Shown here piece after piece: positions 1 to 8,563 of a stretch of 64,000 nt of DNA. Both the position numbers and the translations under genes were made by a program. The notes below the pieces were generated by a model. The model ran no database searches. It worked only from the letters and a program-made list of their open reading frames with translations, and was not told the DNA's origin. Position 1 is the stretch's first letter. Every line of letters begins with the position of its first letter. Source of the stretch: DASRJW01 sp964567755 (GTDB lineage Bacteria > Krumholzibacteriota > Krumholzibacteriia > G020349025); NCBI GenBank assembly GCA_964567755.1, contig CAZMNW010000029.1, forward strand, positions 1-64,000, in the 5' to 3' direction.

Positions 1-121
1 GGTCCTTGCCGCGCCGGCCGATGAGCTCGCCGCTGCTGATGTAGCGGCGCAGATCCTGCTTGATGCGGCCGCGGACAATCTGCCGGAAGCGGCTGTGATC
101 CTGATCGATTCTGAGGATCAT
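1..121 (-). CDS. DUF444 (YeaH/YhbH) family protein, N-terminal 40 codons only
   Basis: Only the first 40 codons lie in the window; the gene continues past base 1. The translation reads MILRIDQDHSRFRQIV, then GRIKQDLRRYISSGELIG, which is the characteristic N-terminal block of the DUF444/UPF0229 family (E. coli YeaH, Bacillus YhbH). Family members are about 400 residues with a C-terminal von Willebrand A-like domain. The gene lies 37 nt downstream of prkA on the same strand, which is the conserved yeaG-yeaH order; a spoVR/ycgB gene often follows and would lie outside this window. The start is the ATG at 119-121. Function is known only by association with PrkA in starvation or stress response; the molecular role is unknown. 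Confidence 0.85.
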   Translation of the reverse strand, partial: MILRIDQDHSRFRQIVRGRIKQDLRRYISSGELIGRRGKD

Positions 122-158
122 GCGTCCGGGCCCCCGGGAGGTGCCGCCGGATAGGACT

Positions 159-2213
159 TCAGTCGCGGGTGTCGCCGCGCGCGAAGATGCTGGCGACGTA
201 GTTGAGCACGTCGGTGGCGCAGATGTCGCAGTAGCTGTAGTCCTTCTTGAGGCGGCTCTTGACCACGTCGATCTTCTCCTGCGTGTCCTTGTCGACGACC
301 GACGACACGAGGGAGGTCAGCTTGATCGAGTCTTTCTGGTCTTCGAACAGCTTCAGCTCGAGCGCCTTGTGCAGGCGCTCGTTGGTCTTGTAGTTGAACG
401 TCCGTCCTTCCACCGCCAGCGCTCCGATGTAGTTCATGATCTCGCGCCGGAAATCGTCCTTCCGGTTGTCGGGAATATCGATCTTCTCCTCGATCGATCG
501 CATCAGGCGCTCGTCGGGTTCCTCGTCCTGGCCCGTGTACTTGTTCCGCACCCGCTCCTTCTGCGTGTAGGCCTTGACGTTGTCGATGTAGTTGCTGCAC
601 AGGCGCGAGATGGCCTCCTCGTCCGCCGAGATGGCCCGCGGCACCTCGTTCTTGGCGATGTCTTCGTACTCCTGCTTGACCACCCCGAGCAGGTCGCGGT
701 AGCGCTTGCGCAGCTCCTCGGAAGTGATCAACGAGTGGTGCCGCAGGCCCGACTCCATCTCGTTGAGGACCATGAACGGGTTGATGCAGCCCTCGCCCGT
801 GTCGCTCACGAGCGCATTGGAGATCTTGTCCTGGACGTAACGCGGCGAGATGCCGTGCATGCCTTCGTTGGGCGACTCGCTGCGCAGTTCTTTGATCGAG
901 TCTTCGGTGTAACCCGGCAGCATGCGACCCTCATAGAGCTTCAGCTTCTGCATCAGGGTCATCTTGGCCTTTTTGGGCTCCTCGATGCGGGTCAGGATCG
1001 ACCAGATCGAGGCCACGCGCAGCGTGTGCGGCGCAATGTGCTTGCCCTTGACCGCGCGGTCGTTGAAGTCCTTCTCGTAGATCTTGATCTCGTCGCCGAG
1101 CTTGGTGACGTAGGGCACGTCGATTTTGACCGTGCGATCGCGCAGCGCCTCCATGAACTCGTTGTTCTGCAGCTTGCGGTATTCGGGTTCGTTGGTGTGG
1201 CCGATGATCACCTCGTCGATGGGTGTCTGCGCGAACTTCTTCGGCTTGATGCGATGCTCCTGCGACGCCCCCAACAGGTCGTAGAGAAAAGCCACATCCA
1301 GCTTCAGCACCTCGATGAACTCGACCATGCCACGATTGGCAACGTTGAACTCGCCGTCGAAGTTGAAGGCGCGTGGATCCGAATCGCTGCCGTATTCGGC
1401 GATCTTGCGATAGTTAATGTCACCGGTGAGCTCGGTGGAATCCTGGTTCTTTTCGTCCTTGGGCTGGAAAGTGCCGATGCCGATGCGATCCTGCTCGGAA
1501 AGCACGAGGCGCTCGACGCGGATGTTCTGCACCACCTTCGACCAGTCCCCATCGTAGCGTTCCATGTACAAGCTGTAGATGTGACGACTGTAGGGGCTCA
1601 AGTCGCCGTCGAGGTTGATGCGATCCTTCTGTGCCAGCTTGGCGTTGACCGGCTCGAGGATGCGCTGGCGCGACTCCTTCGGGATGAGATACAATGGCTC
1701 CTCGTGCATCGGCGTCGGCAGCCAGGTCGGATGGTCGGGATCGGAGTCGAGATCGCGCCAGGAAAACGTGTACAGCGCGCCATCCTCGATGCGTGAGTAG
1801 CGCTCCAGGCCCTTCTTGAGCATGCGCACAATGGTGCTCTTGGCGCTGCCGACGGGGCCATGCAGCAACAGCACGCGGCGCTCGGCGCCATACCCATGCG
1901 CCGCCGACTTGAACACGTCGACGAGCCGCATCAGGGCGCCATCGAGACCGAACACGGCGTCACGACCCGTCTCGATGCGGTCGTCGAAGAACTTGTAGTG
2001 CAGCACTTTCTCTTTGTTCTCGACGTGTTCCTCCACCCCATACGACAAGATCATGTCGAACATGCGCTGGTAGGCATTGCGCGCGATACTGGGATTCTTG
2101 AGGAAGAGATCGAGATACTCTTCGAACGTGCCGGTCCAGTGGAACTCGCGGTACCGCTGCGGATCATGCGCGTCGCGGATGAACTGGACCAAGCTGTGAG
2201 CGTCGCCCATCAT
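159..2213 (-). CDS. prkA: PrkA family serine protein kinase / AAA ATPase (YeaG)
   Basis: 684 aa, close to the usual PrkA length of about 640-685. An N-terminal AAA-type module carries a Walker A motif GPVGSAKST near residues 119-127, and the C-terminal part is the PrkA kinase-like domain. PrkA/YeaG is a cytoplasmic ATPase/kinase linked to nitrogen-starvation and sporulation-type stress responses; its substrates are poorly defined. The start is one of two tandem ATGs (2208-2213), preceded by a strong GGAGGAG ribosome site about 4-6 nt upstream; upstream in-frame codons lack such a site. The DUF444 gene follows 37 nt later, so the two are probably co-transcribed. The 495-bp gap before it (2214-2708) is the likely promoter region. 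Confidence 0.95.
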   Translation of the reverse strand: MMGDAHSLVQFIRDAHDPQRYREFHWTGTFEEYLDLFLKNPSIARNAYQRMFDMILSYGVEEHVENKEKVLHYKFFDDRIETGRDAVFGLDGALMRLVDVFKSAAHGYGAERRVLLLHGPVGSAKSTIVRMLKKGLERYSRIEDGALYTFSWRDLDSDPDHPTWLPTPMHEEPLYLIPKESRQRILEPVNAKLAQKDRINLDGDLSPYSRHIYSLYMERYDGDWSKVVQNIRVERLVLSEQDRIGIGTFQPKDEKNQDSTELTGDINYRKIAEYGSDSDPRAFNFDGEFNVANRGMVEFIEVLKLDVAFLYDLLGASQEHRIKPKKFAQTPIDEVIIGHTNEPEYRKLQNNEFMEALRDRTVKIDVPYVTKLGDEIKIYEKDFNDRAVKGKHIAPHTLRVASIWSILTRIEEPKKAKMTLMQKLKLYEGRMLPGYTEDSIKELRSESPNEGMHGISPRYVQDKISNALVSDTGEGCINPFMVLNEMESGLRHHSLITSEELRKRYRDLLGVVKQEYEDIAKNEVPRAISADEEAISRLCSNYIDNVKAYTQKERVRNKYTGQDEEPDERLMRSIEEKIDIPDNRKDDFRREIMNYIGALAVEGRTFNYKTNERLHKALELKLFEDQKDSIKLTSLVSSVVDKDTQEKIDVVKSRLKKDYSYCDICATDVLNYVASIFARGDTRD

Positions 2214-2708
2214 GGTGACTCCTCCGAAACCAGCCGGGCGGCGAGAGGGCTCGCTCCACTCGGCGACTTTTGCGCCCCGAGATGCGGCCTCGCATGTCCT
2301 GGCGGGAACCGACGCGCGCTCGCCACGAGACCACTCACGAGACTCCAAGCAAACCCTGTACCCAGGCGGAAGTTCGCCCGCGACGCCGTTTCCGCGCGTC
2401 GCGCCAGCGAAGGCCTGAGCGCTGTCCAAGGATCCTGAATGGTCCGCACAGACGCGAGTGCAGCGTGGATCCTTGCCGACCTCGCGCCTGGGTCTGCGGC
2501 GCCAGTGCGGCGCGCACGGAATGCGGGAACGAAACGCGGATCACGCCAGCCCGTGCCCCCACCGCCTCGCGACGTTCATGATCGATCACGGCGTCCCTCG
2601 GCCAGCGCTCATGGTCGATGATACGGCAAGAGGTGCCGGTGATCCAGGCGTGTCGATTTGAACGTATCGAGTTGAGACGGTGAGAAACGAACGCACAAGC
2701 AACGCGGA
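2214..2708. other. Intergenic gap upstream of prkA
   Basis: This 495-bp stretch lies between the tatC stop and the prkA start, both on the minus strand. I find no convincing protein or RNA gene. It probably holds the prkA promoter and the 3' end of the tatC transcript. Two imperfect copies of a 16-18-bp sequence beginning TCATG(A/G)TCGAT occur near 2577 and 2609, of no known meaning. Confidence 0.5.
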
Positions 2709-3494
2709 CTACCGCCGCCGGCGCCTGCGCCCGAGGAGAAACGCGATCCCAATCGCACCCAGATAGAGAACGACCATTGGACCCGCCATCATCAGCTGTG
2801 ACACCGCGTCCGGAGGGGTCAACCATGCGGCGACCACGAAGATCGCGACGACGCCGTAGCGCCACTGCGCCCACAGCTGTCGCGGCGTCACCAGACCGAA
2901 CCAAGCCAGCAAGAGGATGACGACCGGAATCTGGAACACCAGCCCGAACGCCAAGCAGAACTTGGCCACGAACGAGAAATATTGGGTCACGTTGATGATG
3001 GGGCGCACCGTCTCCGCCGAGAACGACAGGAAAAAATCCACCATTCGCGGCACGACGAGCAGGTAGGAAAACCCGAGTCCGAGATAGAACAAGAGCGTGC
3101 TCGACAAGAGAATCGGCAACAACAGACGTCTTTCGTGCTGGAACAACCCCGGCGCGACGAAGCTCCAGATCTGCAGCAGCAACAGCGGCATGGCCACCAG
3201 CAGGCCAACGGCCAGGCTGACCTTGAAGCGGATCATGAAGCCCTCGGTGGGCGCAAAATAGTGCACCTGGCCGAGCTCCGCCGGGATGAGCAAAGCCAGC
3301 AGATGCTCCGAAACGAACCATCCGGCGACACTGGCAACGGCGGCCACGACCATCATGCGCACGAGGGTGGTGCGCAGTTCCTCGAGATGTTGGAAGAACG
3401 TCATGGTCGTGAGCGGGGCGGGAGCCCGGCTCTTCGGCGCCGCCAGGGGGTTGTCGCCAGGGCTGGTGCCGGTGGAGGCAGCGTCAGGAATCAC
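2709..3494 (-). CDS. tatC: Sec-independent protein translocase TatC
   Basis: 261 aa integral membrane protein. It carries the TatC signature FFQHLEELRTTLVRM about 30 residues from the N terminus and then six hydrophobic segments, matching the known topology. TatC is the core receptor of the twin-arginine translocase, binding signal peptides of folded proteins together with TatA/B; neither partner is visible in this window. I chose the GTG at 3492-3494 because an AGGAGAAG site lies 4 nt upstream and the start overlaps the nrdR stop by 11 nt, implying translational coupling. The residues before the FFQHLEEL motif are a proline/alanine-rich extension. It is the last gene of the purD-to-tatC operon. 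Confidence 0.93.
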   Translation of the reverse strand: MIPDAASTGTSPGDNPLAAPKSRAPAPLTTMTFFQHLEELRTTLVRMMVVAAVASVAGWFVSEHLLALLIPAELGQVHYFAPTEGFMIRFKVSLAVGLLVAMPLLLLQIWSFVAPGLFQHERRLLLPILLSSTLLFYLGLGFSYLLVVPRMVDFFLSFSAETVRPIINVTQYFSFVAKFCLAFGLVFQIPVVILLLAWFGLVTPRQLWAQWRYGVVAIFVVAAWLTPPDAVSQLMMAGPMVVLYLGAIGIAFLLGRRRRRR

Positions 3495-3951
3495 GGCGCT
3501 TCTCCTGCAGCAGGTCACGCAGCTCGTCCATGAACTGGTTCACGTCGCGAAAAGAACGGTAGACCGACGCGAAGCGGACGTAGGCAACCTCGTCCAAGGA
3601 TTGCAAGCGGTTCATCACCGCTTCACCGATGTCGCGTGACGCGATCTCGCTCTTGCCATCCGCGAGCAGCGTGCGCTCCACCTCATCGACCAGATCCTCG
3701 ATCTGCTGGCGCGAGATCGGGCGTTTCTCGCAGGCCTTGACCAGTCCGGTCAGGAGCCGATCGCGCTCGTACGGCTGCCGGCGCCCGTCTTTCTTCACCA
3801 CCAGCACGGGAGTATTCTCGACGAACTCGTAGGTTGTGTAGCGCTGATGGCAGCTCGTGCACTCGCGCCGGCGGCGCACGCCGAGCCCGTCGCGCACCGA
3901 GCGCGAGTCCACCACCTTGTCATCCTCGTGGCCGCAGGCCGGACAGCGCAC
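3484..3951 (-). CDS. nrdR: Transcriptional repressor NrdR
   Basis: 155 aa, the standard NrdR length. An N-terminal zinc ribbon is formed by CPAC (residues 3-6) and CTSC (about 31-34), followed by an ATP-cone domain starting near VVKKDGRRQPYERDRL. NrdR binds NrdR boxes and represses ribonucleotide reductase genes in response to ATP/dATP. No nrd genes are in this window, so its targets are elsewhere. The start ATG lies 13 nt downstream of the ilvE stop, and the 3' end overlaps the tatC start, placing it inside the operon rather than under its own promoter. Confidence 0.97.
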   Translation of the reverse strand: MRCPACGHEDDKVVDSRSVRDGLGVRRRRECTSCHQRYTTYEFVENTPVLVVKKDGRRQPYERDRLLTGLVKACEKRPISRQQIEDLVDEVERTLLADGKSEIASRDIGEAVMNRLQSLDEVAYVRFASVYRSFRDVNQFMDELRDLLQEKRRDS

Positions 3952-3964
3952 GGAGCCTTACCCC

Positions 3965-4939
3965 TCAGACGCGCGTCAGCCAGCCGTGCCGATCGTCGTG
4001 ATCGCCACGCACGACGCCATGGAAGAGCTCCTGCGCCCGACGCGTCACCGGGCCCACGTTGCCATCGGCGACTGGAATGCGATCGACGGAACGAATGGTG
4101 ACGATCTCGGTCGCGGTGCCGGTGAAAAAGACTTCGTCGGCCACGTACAGGGCTTCACGTGGGATGTCCTCCTCGCGCACATCGATGCCATCCTCGCGCA
4201 GCAACGTGATGACCGCATCGCGCGTGATCCCGGGCAAGACCGAGGCCGACAGCGGCGGCGTACGCACGATGCCGCTTCTGACGACGAAGATATTCTCGCC
4301 GCTGCCCTCGCAGACGTAGCCGCGCGGATCGAGGGCCACGCCTTCGGAGAAGCCGTTCAACACCGCTTCCATCTTGATGAGCTGCCCGTTCATGTAGTTG
4401 GCGCTCGCTTTGGCCATGGCCGGGATGGTGTTGGCTCCCATGCGCCACCACGACGACACGCACACGTCGACGCCGTTCGTCGCCGAATGATCGCCGAGAT
4501 ACGCACCCCAATCCCAGCACACGATGGTGCAGCGCACCGGACTGCCGAGCGGGTTGACGCCGGGCGTTCCGAGTCCGCGGTACACCAGCGGCCGCAGGTA
4601 ACAGGCCTCGAAGTGGTTGGCCTTCACGGTGTCGCGCATGGCTTGCGCGAACTCGTCTTGGGAGTACTCGATTTGCATGCGATAGATGCGCGCCGAGTCG
4701 AATAAACGCCGAACATGTTCCTGCAGGCGGAAGATGGCCGGCCCCTGCGCCGTGCGATAGCAGCGCACACCCTCGAACACACTGCTGCCATAATGCATGG
4801 CATGCGACATGACGTGGACCGTGGCTTCTTCCCAAGCGACGAGCTCGCCATCCATCCACACCACGAGATCGGTGCGGAATGGCGATTTGCCAGAGTCCTC
4901 GGTCTTGGTGCCGCCTTTCTTCCGCGTCAGCTCTTTCAT
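3965..4939 (-). CDS. ilvE: Branched-chain-amino-acid aminotransferase (class IV PLP)
   Basis: 324 aa. It is a fold-type IV PLP enzyme that transaminates 2-oxo acids to Val, Leu and Ile. The N-terminal block HAMHYGSSVFEGVRCY and the block ALDPRGYVCEGSGENIF are typical of IlvE, and the catalytic lysine is expected at about Lys177 in AKASANYMNGQ. The start ATG (4937-4939) overlaps the upstream tsaC stop as ATGA, with an AGGAGGT site 4 nt upstream. D-amino-acid transaminase or aminodeoxychorismate lyase are the alternatives in this fold, but the sequence blocks fit IlvE better. Confidence 0.93.
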   Translation of the reverse strand: MKELTRKKGGTKTEDSGKSPFRTDLVVWMDGELVAWEEATVHVMSHAMHYGSSVFEGVRCYRTAQGPAIFRLQEHVRRLFDSARIYRMQIEYSQDEFAQAMRDTVKANHFEACYLRPLVYRGLGTPGVNPLGSPVRCTIVCWDWGAYLGDHSATNGVDVCVSSWWRMGANTIPAMAKASANYMNGQLIKMEAVLNGFSEGVALDPRGYVCEGSGENIFVVRSGIVRTPPLSASVLPGITRDAVITLLREDGIDVREEDIPREALYVADEVFFTGTATEIVTIRSVDRIPVADGNVGPVTRRAQELFHGVVRGDHDDRHGWLTRV

Positions 4940-5613
4940 CCCGACCTCCTGTGATGCGGCGACCCGTCGTCGTGAATCGCAACCCAAGCTGCGAGTGCCG
5001 CGTTCAGATCGAACGCTCCCGGTCGCAACAGTCGTGGCGGCCAATTACGAAAATCGACCACACTCGAACCTCGACCCGGCGCGCGAGTTTCGACACCACG
5101 ATCGCGGAAGAACCAGAGATCGTCGGCCGCGCCGAATTGGGCGCGGATCTCGTCTTCGTGCTGCAACGGCGGGCTGCCGCTCCGATTCACGCTGGTCGAA
5201 ACGACCGGCGCACCGATCGCAGCGAGCAACTGCCGCAGACGCGGGTGCGCCGGAATCCGGAAGGCGGCCGTCGAACCTGATTCTACCGTTTCACCCCAGG
5301 GCTGTGCTCGCTCGACTTGCAGCACCGCCGTCAGCGGTCCAGGCCAAGCCTGGCGCAGGAACCCCAGGATGCGCCGGTCTTGGCCGGGGTTCAGGAACGG
5401 GACGATCGACTCGAAATTGGCGACCAGTGCCAGGAAGCTCCGTGGGGCTTCGATGCCCTTCCATTCCTCGATCTGCTTCCGAGCCTTGCCCGAGCTCGCC
5501 AGCGCCGAGAATCCATACAGGGTTTCCGTGGGCAGGACGACGGCCTTTTCGGCGAGGACCAGACGGCGGGCCAGGCAGAGAGCGCCAGGGTCGCCAAAGT
5601 CGACACGGCGCAT
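4936..5613 (-). CDS. tsaC: L-threonylcarbamoyladenylate synthase (TsaC/Sua5/YrdC family)
   Basis: 225 aa, the length of the short (TsaC-type) members that lack the Sua5 C-terminal domain. The YrdC domain begins with VVLPTETLYGFSA and includes the SVNRSG block. The enzyme makes threonylcarbamoyl-AMP from threonine, bicarbonate and ATP for the t6A37 modification of ANN-decoding tRNAs. The start at 5611-5613 lies 4 nt after the purE stop, and the stop overlaps the ilvE start by 4 nt. Expression should be coupled to purine genes; no regulatory site of its own is visible. Confidence 0.93.
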   Translation of the reverse strand: MRRVDFGDPGALCLARRLVLAEKAVVLPTETLYGFSALASSGKARKQIEEWKGIEAPRSFLALVANFESIVPFLNPGQDRRILGFLRQAWPGPLTAVLQVERAQPWGETVESGSTAAFRIPAHPRLRQLLAAIGAPVVSTSVNRSGSPPLQHEDEIRAQFGAADDLWFFRDRGVETRAPGRGSSVVDFRNWPPRLLRPGAFDLNAALAAWVAIHDDGSPHHRRSG

Positions 5614-5617
5614 GCGT

Positions 5618-6079
5618 CTACGCCTTCCAGGCCTCGCGCATCGACCCGAGCTTGGCGCGCAACGCCGGGTCGTGCGACGCCAAGATCTGAGCCGCGAACA
5701 GCGCTGCATTCACCGCACCGGCCTTGCCGATGGCCATGCAGGCGACCGGGACGCCACGGGGCATCTGCACGGTCGACAGCAGCGCGTCCAACCCCCGCAG
5801 GCTGCCGGCGTCGAGCGGCACGCCGATCACCGGCAGCATCGTCTCCGCCGCCACGACGCCGGCCAAATGCGCCGCCATCCCGGCTGCCGCCACCAGCACG
5901 CGCGTGCCGCGCGCCTCGGCCCCGCGCGCGTACTCGCGCACCGCATCCGGCGACCGGTGCGCCGACAGCACTCGCAGCTCGGCAGGAATGCCGAGCTCCT
6001 GCAGCTGCTGCAAGCACGGCTCCATCACTTCGCGATCCGATTCGCTGCCGATCAAGACGCCGACGCGCGGCTCTGCCAT
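5618..6079 (-). CDS. purE: 5-(carboxyamino)imidazole ribonucleotide mutase, class I PurE
   Basis: 153 aa. The N terminus GVLIGSESDREVM and the SAHRSPD motif are the signatures of PurE, which converts N5-CAIR to CAIR in de novo purine synthesis. The GMAAHLAGVVA block is also diagnostic. A serine (GSESD) in the substrate loop supports the bacterial class I mutase type, which normally works with PurK; purK is not in this window. The gene overlaps the end of purD by 28 nt and precedes tsaC by 4 nt, so it is firmly within the operon. Confidence 0.96.
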   Translation of the reverse strand: MAEPRVGVLIGSESDREVMEPCLQQLQELGIPAELRVLSAHRSPDAVREYARGAEARGTRVLVAAAGMAAHLAGVVAAETMLPVIGVPLDAGSLRGLDALLSTVQMPRGVPVACMAIGKAGAVNAALFAAQILASHDPALRAKLGSMREAWKA

Positions 6080-7353
6080 GTCTCACGCTCCAAGGCTCGA
6101 TGGGCGATGTCGGTACGATGGAAACTGCCCGGAATCTCGATGGCGCCGACGCCGGCATAGGCGACTTCCCGCGCCGCTCCCACGCTCGCTCCGCTGCCGA
6201 CGACGGTGAGAATGCGCCCACCGCGCGTCAGCAGGTCGTCCCCGCGCTTCTCGACGCCCGCACAGTACACCGTCGCACCCGCACGGCGTGCGGCCTCGAG
6301 CCCGCGGATGGGGCGCGCGGCGCGGAGCTGCTCCGGGTAGCCCTCGGAGGCGATGACGACACCGACGGTGCACAGGTCGTCCGCGATGTCGAAACGGCAC
6401 GCGGTCACGTCGCCGTCGAGGCAAGCGAGCACGAGATCGAGGAAATCGCTGCGCAACCGCGGCAACAGGACTTGCGCTTCCGGATCGCCGAGCCGGCAGT
6501 TGTACTCGAGGACTTGTGGGCCCGCGGGTGTGAGCATGAGTCCGAGATAGAGGAATCCCCGATACGGGATGCCCTCCTCCAGCATGCCCACGAGCGTCGG
6601 CACCAGCACCCGATTCACCACCGCTTGCAACACCGATTCCGGCACGTGCGGCACCGGCGAGTACGCACCCATGCCGCCGGTGTTGGGACCCCGGTCGCCA
6701 TCGAAGGCGCGCTTGTGATCCTGCGCGCAACCGAGAAGTCGATAGTTGTATCCGTCCGTGAGCGCGAACACCGACAGCTCCTCGCCCACGAGCATGTCCT
6801 CCAGAACGACGCGCCGTCCTGCGTCTCCACACTCCCCGTCGACGAGCATGGCGCGCAACACGCGTGCTGCGGTCTCGCGGTCATCGACCAGATGCACACC
6901 CTTGCCTGCCGCCAGGCCGTCGGCCTTGATGACGAATGGCAACGGTCGCGCAGCAGCATCCGCCATTGCACTGGCGTAATCGTCGTGAATGTGGAAGGCG
7001 GCCGTCGGGATGTCGTGGCGGTGCATGAACTCCTTGGCCCAACTCTTCGAGCCTTCGAGGCGCGCGGCTTCGGCCGCCGGTCCGAGAAATGGCAGGCGAT
7101 GCGCATCGAAGACGTTCCACGCCCCGCGAACCAGTGGTTCCTCGTTGCCGGCGACCACCAGGTCGACCGCTTCGTCGCGCGCCCAATGCGCCAACGCATC
7201 GAGATCGGACGCATCGCGGCCGGCGCGGCGCGCCACGTCCAGCATGCCGTCGTTTCCGGGCGCAACGAGAACTTGCGGTGCGCCCCGGCTCCGCGCCAAT
7301 GCGGCTGCCAGCGCGTGCTCGCGTGCCCCACTGCCGAGAACGAGGATCTTCAC
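6052..7353 (-). CDS. purD: Phosphoribosylamine-glycine ligase (GAR synthetase)
   Basis: 433 aa. It is an ATP-grasp enzyme that joins phosphoribosylamine and glycine. The N terminus VKILVLGSGAREHALA is the PurD pre-ATP-grasp signature; FVIKADGLAAGKGV and GGMGAYSPVP are further family blocks. I chose the GTG at 7351-7353 because the protein then begins directly with the family N terminus and an AAGGA site sits 8 nt upstream; an ATG at 7374 would add seven residues. It is the first gene of the six-gene operon running to tatC. Confidence 0.95.
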   Translation of the reverse strand: MKILVLGSGAREHALAAALARSRGAPQVLVAPGNDGMLDVARRAGRDASDLDALAHWARDEAVDLVVAGNEEPLVRGAWNVFDAHRLPFLGPAAEAARLEGSKSWAKEFMHRHDIPTAAFHIHDDYASAMADAAARPLPFVIKADGLAAGKGVHLVDDRETAARVLRAMLVDGECGDAGRRVVLEDMLVGEELSVFALTDGYNYRLLGCAQDHKRAFDGDRGPNTGGMGAYSPVPHVPESVLQAVVNRVLVPTLVGMLEEGIPYRGFLYLGLMLTPAGPQVLEYNCRLGDPEAQVLLPRLRSDFLDLVLACLDGDVTACRFDIADDLCTVGVVIASEGYPEQLRAARPIRGLEAARRAGATVYCAGVEKRGDDLLTRGGRILTVVGSGASVGAAREVAYAGVGAIEIPGSFHRTDIAHRALERETWQSRASAS

Positions 7354-7388
7354 CCTGGTGTCCTTCCGTCGCACACATCACGGAGTTG

Positions 7389-7416
7389 GTGTTGGACCAG
7401 TTTACACATTCAACAC
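7389..7416. promoter_or_regulatory. Inverted repeat upstream of the purD operon (possible operator)
   Basis: GTGTTG at 7389-7394 is mirrored by CAACAC at 7411-7416 with a 16-nt spacer. It lies 36-63 nt upstream of the purD start in a locally AT-richer patch, where a promoter would be expected. The sequence does not match a regulator site that I can name. It may be an operator or chance. Confidence 0.25.
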
Positions 7417-7537
7417 AATGCTGCCACCGCTGGCAAGGTCGGCGCGCCCGAAGTGCCGCGCACCGAACCGGTCCCAAAGGGCTATCCCCGCGACGCGCTC
7501 GTCTCCTGGCCCGTGCCGCAAACCGCTGCAATCCGGC

Positions 7538-8563
7538 TCAAGTGCCCTGCCCGGACCGCAGACGACCGATGCGATCGAGCTCGAGCCACACCGTTTGGTC
7601 ACGCTCGATGTCCTGCGCCAGCAACCGTGTGCCGGCCACGAGGCGTTGTGGCAGCACATCGAGTTGGATGGGTGCGAGTCCCGCTGCCAGGTGGTAATCG
7701 AGTCGCAGTCTCTCACCGTTGGCCATGGCGCGTTCGAGGCGTTCGCGCAGTGGGTCGCGCTGCGGACGGCGCCGGGCGCGGCCAAGCGCCGATGCCATGC
7801 GGACGCCTGGCACATCCTCGATGCTCTGTGCCCCGGCCTGAGTCAACACGCGCAGGAACTCGACGAGAACGCACGCGGTGGCGCGCGCGTCCTCGAGAGC
7901 CCGATGCAACACTCCGACCGTGAGTCCCAGCCTCCCGGCCACGAGACCGAGAGCCGCGGGCGGTCCGAGCAGCCGGCGTGAGAGCGTGAGCGTGTCGAGG
8001 ACCGGCTGGGCAAACCCTTCGCGCCCGGCCTCGGCGAGCGCTCGCTGCAGGAACGGCAGATCGAACCCCGCATTGTGGAAAACCAGCACGCGGCCACGCG
8101 CCATTTCCACCAGCCACGGCAGTATAGACTCCAGGCGCGGCGCGCCCTGCAGCGACACATCGGAGATGCCGTGCACGGCGCGTGCTGCAGTCGTGATGCC
8201 GCGACCGGGTTCGATCAATGTGGCGAACTCGCGCCCGAGCTCGTGGCCACGCACGAGCACGGCACCGATCTCGAGGATCTCGTCGTCCTGGTTCGAGCCG
8301 CCGCCCGTCGTCTCGATGTCGACGACGCAGTACTCGATCTCGAGGAGACCTCGTCCTGCCCACTCGGGTTCGAGCGTCGAGGGCGCCTGAGCTCGGCGCG
8401 CCAGCATGCGTCGAGCGCGCTGTTCCGCCCGCCGCCGCAGTGCCGCTGCCGCTCGCGGCGTCGCCGTCTCCGGCTGCGGGGCGGACTTGTCCCGATCGCG
8501 TCCGCGCGTGACCCAATCCGGCGCCTCGGCATCGACGTATTCGAAACCCTCGGGCGCTGGCAT
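7538..8563 (-). CDS. DEDDh 3'-5' exonuclease (DnaQ-like) with C-terminal WYL-like domain
   Basis: 341 aa. The central part is an RNase T/DnaQ-fold exonuclease with all expected motifs: ExoI VVDIETTG, ExoII HNAGFDLPFL and ExoIII HRALEDARAT (DEDDh type). About 60 residues at the C terminus, starting near AMANGERLRLDYH and including DVLPQRL and LELDRIGRLR, resemble a WYL domain (ligand- or nucleic-acid-sensing). The N-terminal ~80 residues are charged and unassigned. The start ATG (8561-8563) overlaps the stop of the DUF1684 gene as TGATG. The exonuclease could be the DNA polymerase III proofreading subunit or a repair/defence nuclease; the tail argues for a specialised role. Confidence 0.8.
   Translation of the reverse strand: MPAPEGFEYVDAEAPDWVTRGRDRDKSAPQPETATPRAAAALRRRAEQRARRMLARRAQAPSTLEPEWAGRGLLEIEYCVVDIETTGGGSNQDDEILEIGAVLVRGHELGREFATLIEPGRGITTAARAVHGISDVSLQGAPRLESILPWLVEMARGRVLVFHNAGFDLPFLQRALAEAGREGFAQPVLDTLTLSRRLLGPPAALGLVAGRLGLTVGVLHRALEDARATACVLVEFLRVLTQAGAQSIEDVPGVRMASALGRARRRPQRDPLRERLERAMANGERLRLDYHLAAGLAPIQLDVLPQRLVAGTRLLAQDIERDQTVWLELDRIGRLRSGQGT

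Noticed and set aside
5317..7923. A plus-strand open frame of 868 codons across purD, purE and tsaC.
   Set aside because: It overlaps four confidently identified minus-strand genes and encodes arginine/proline-rich sequence without domains.
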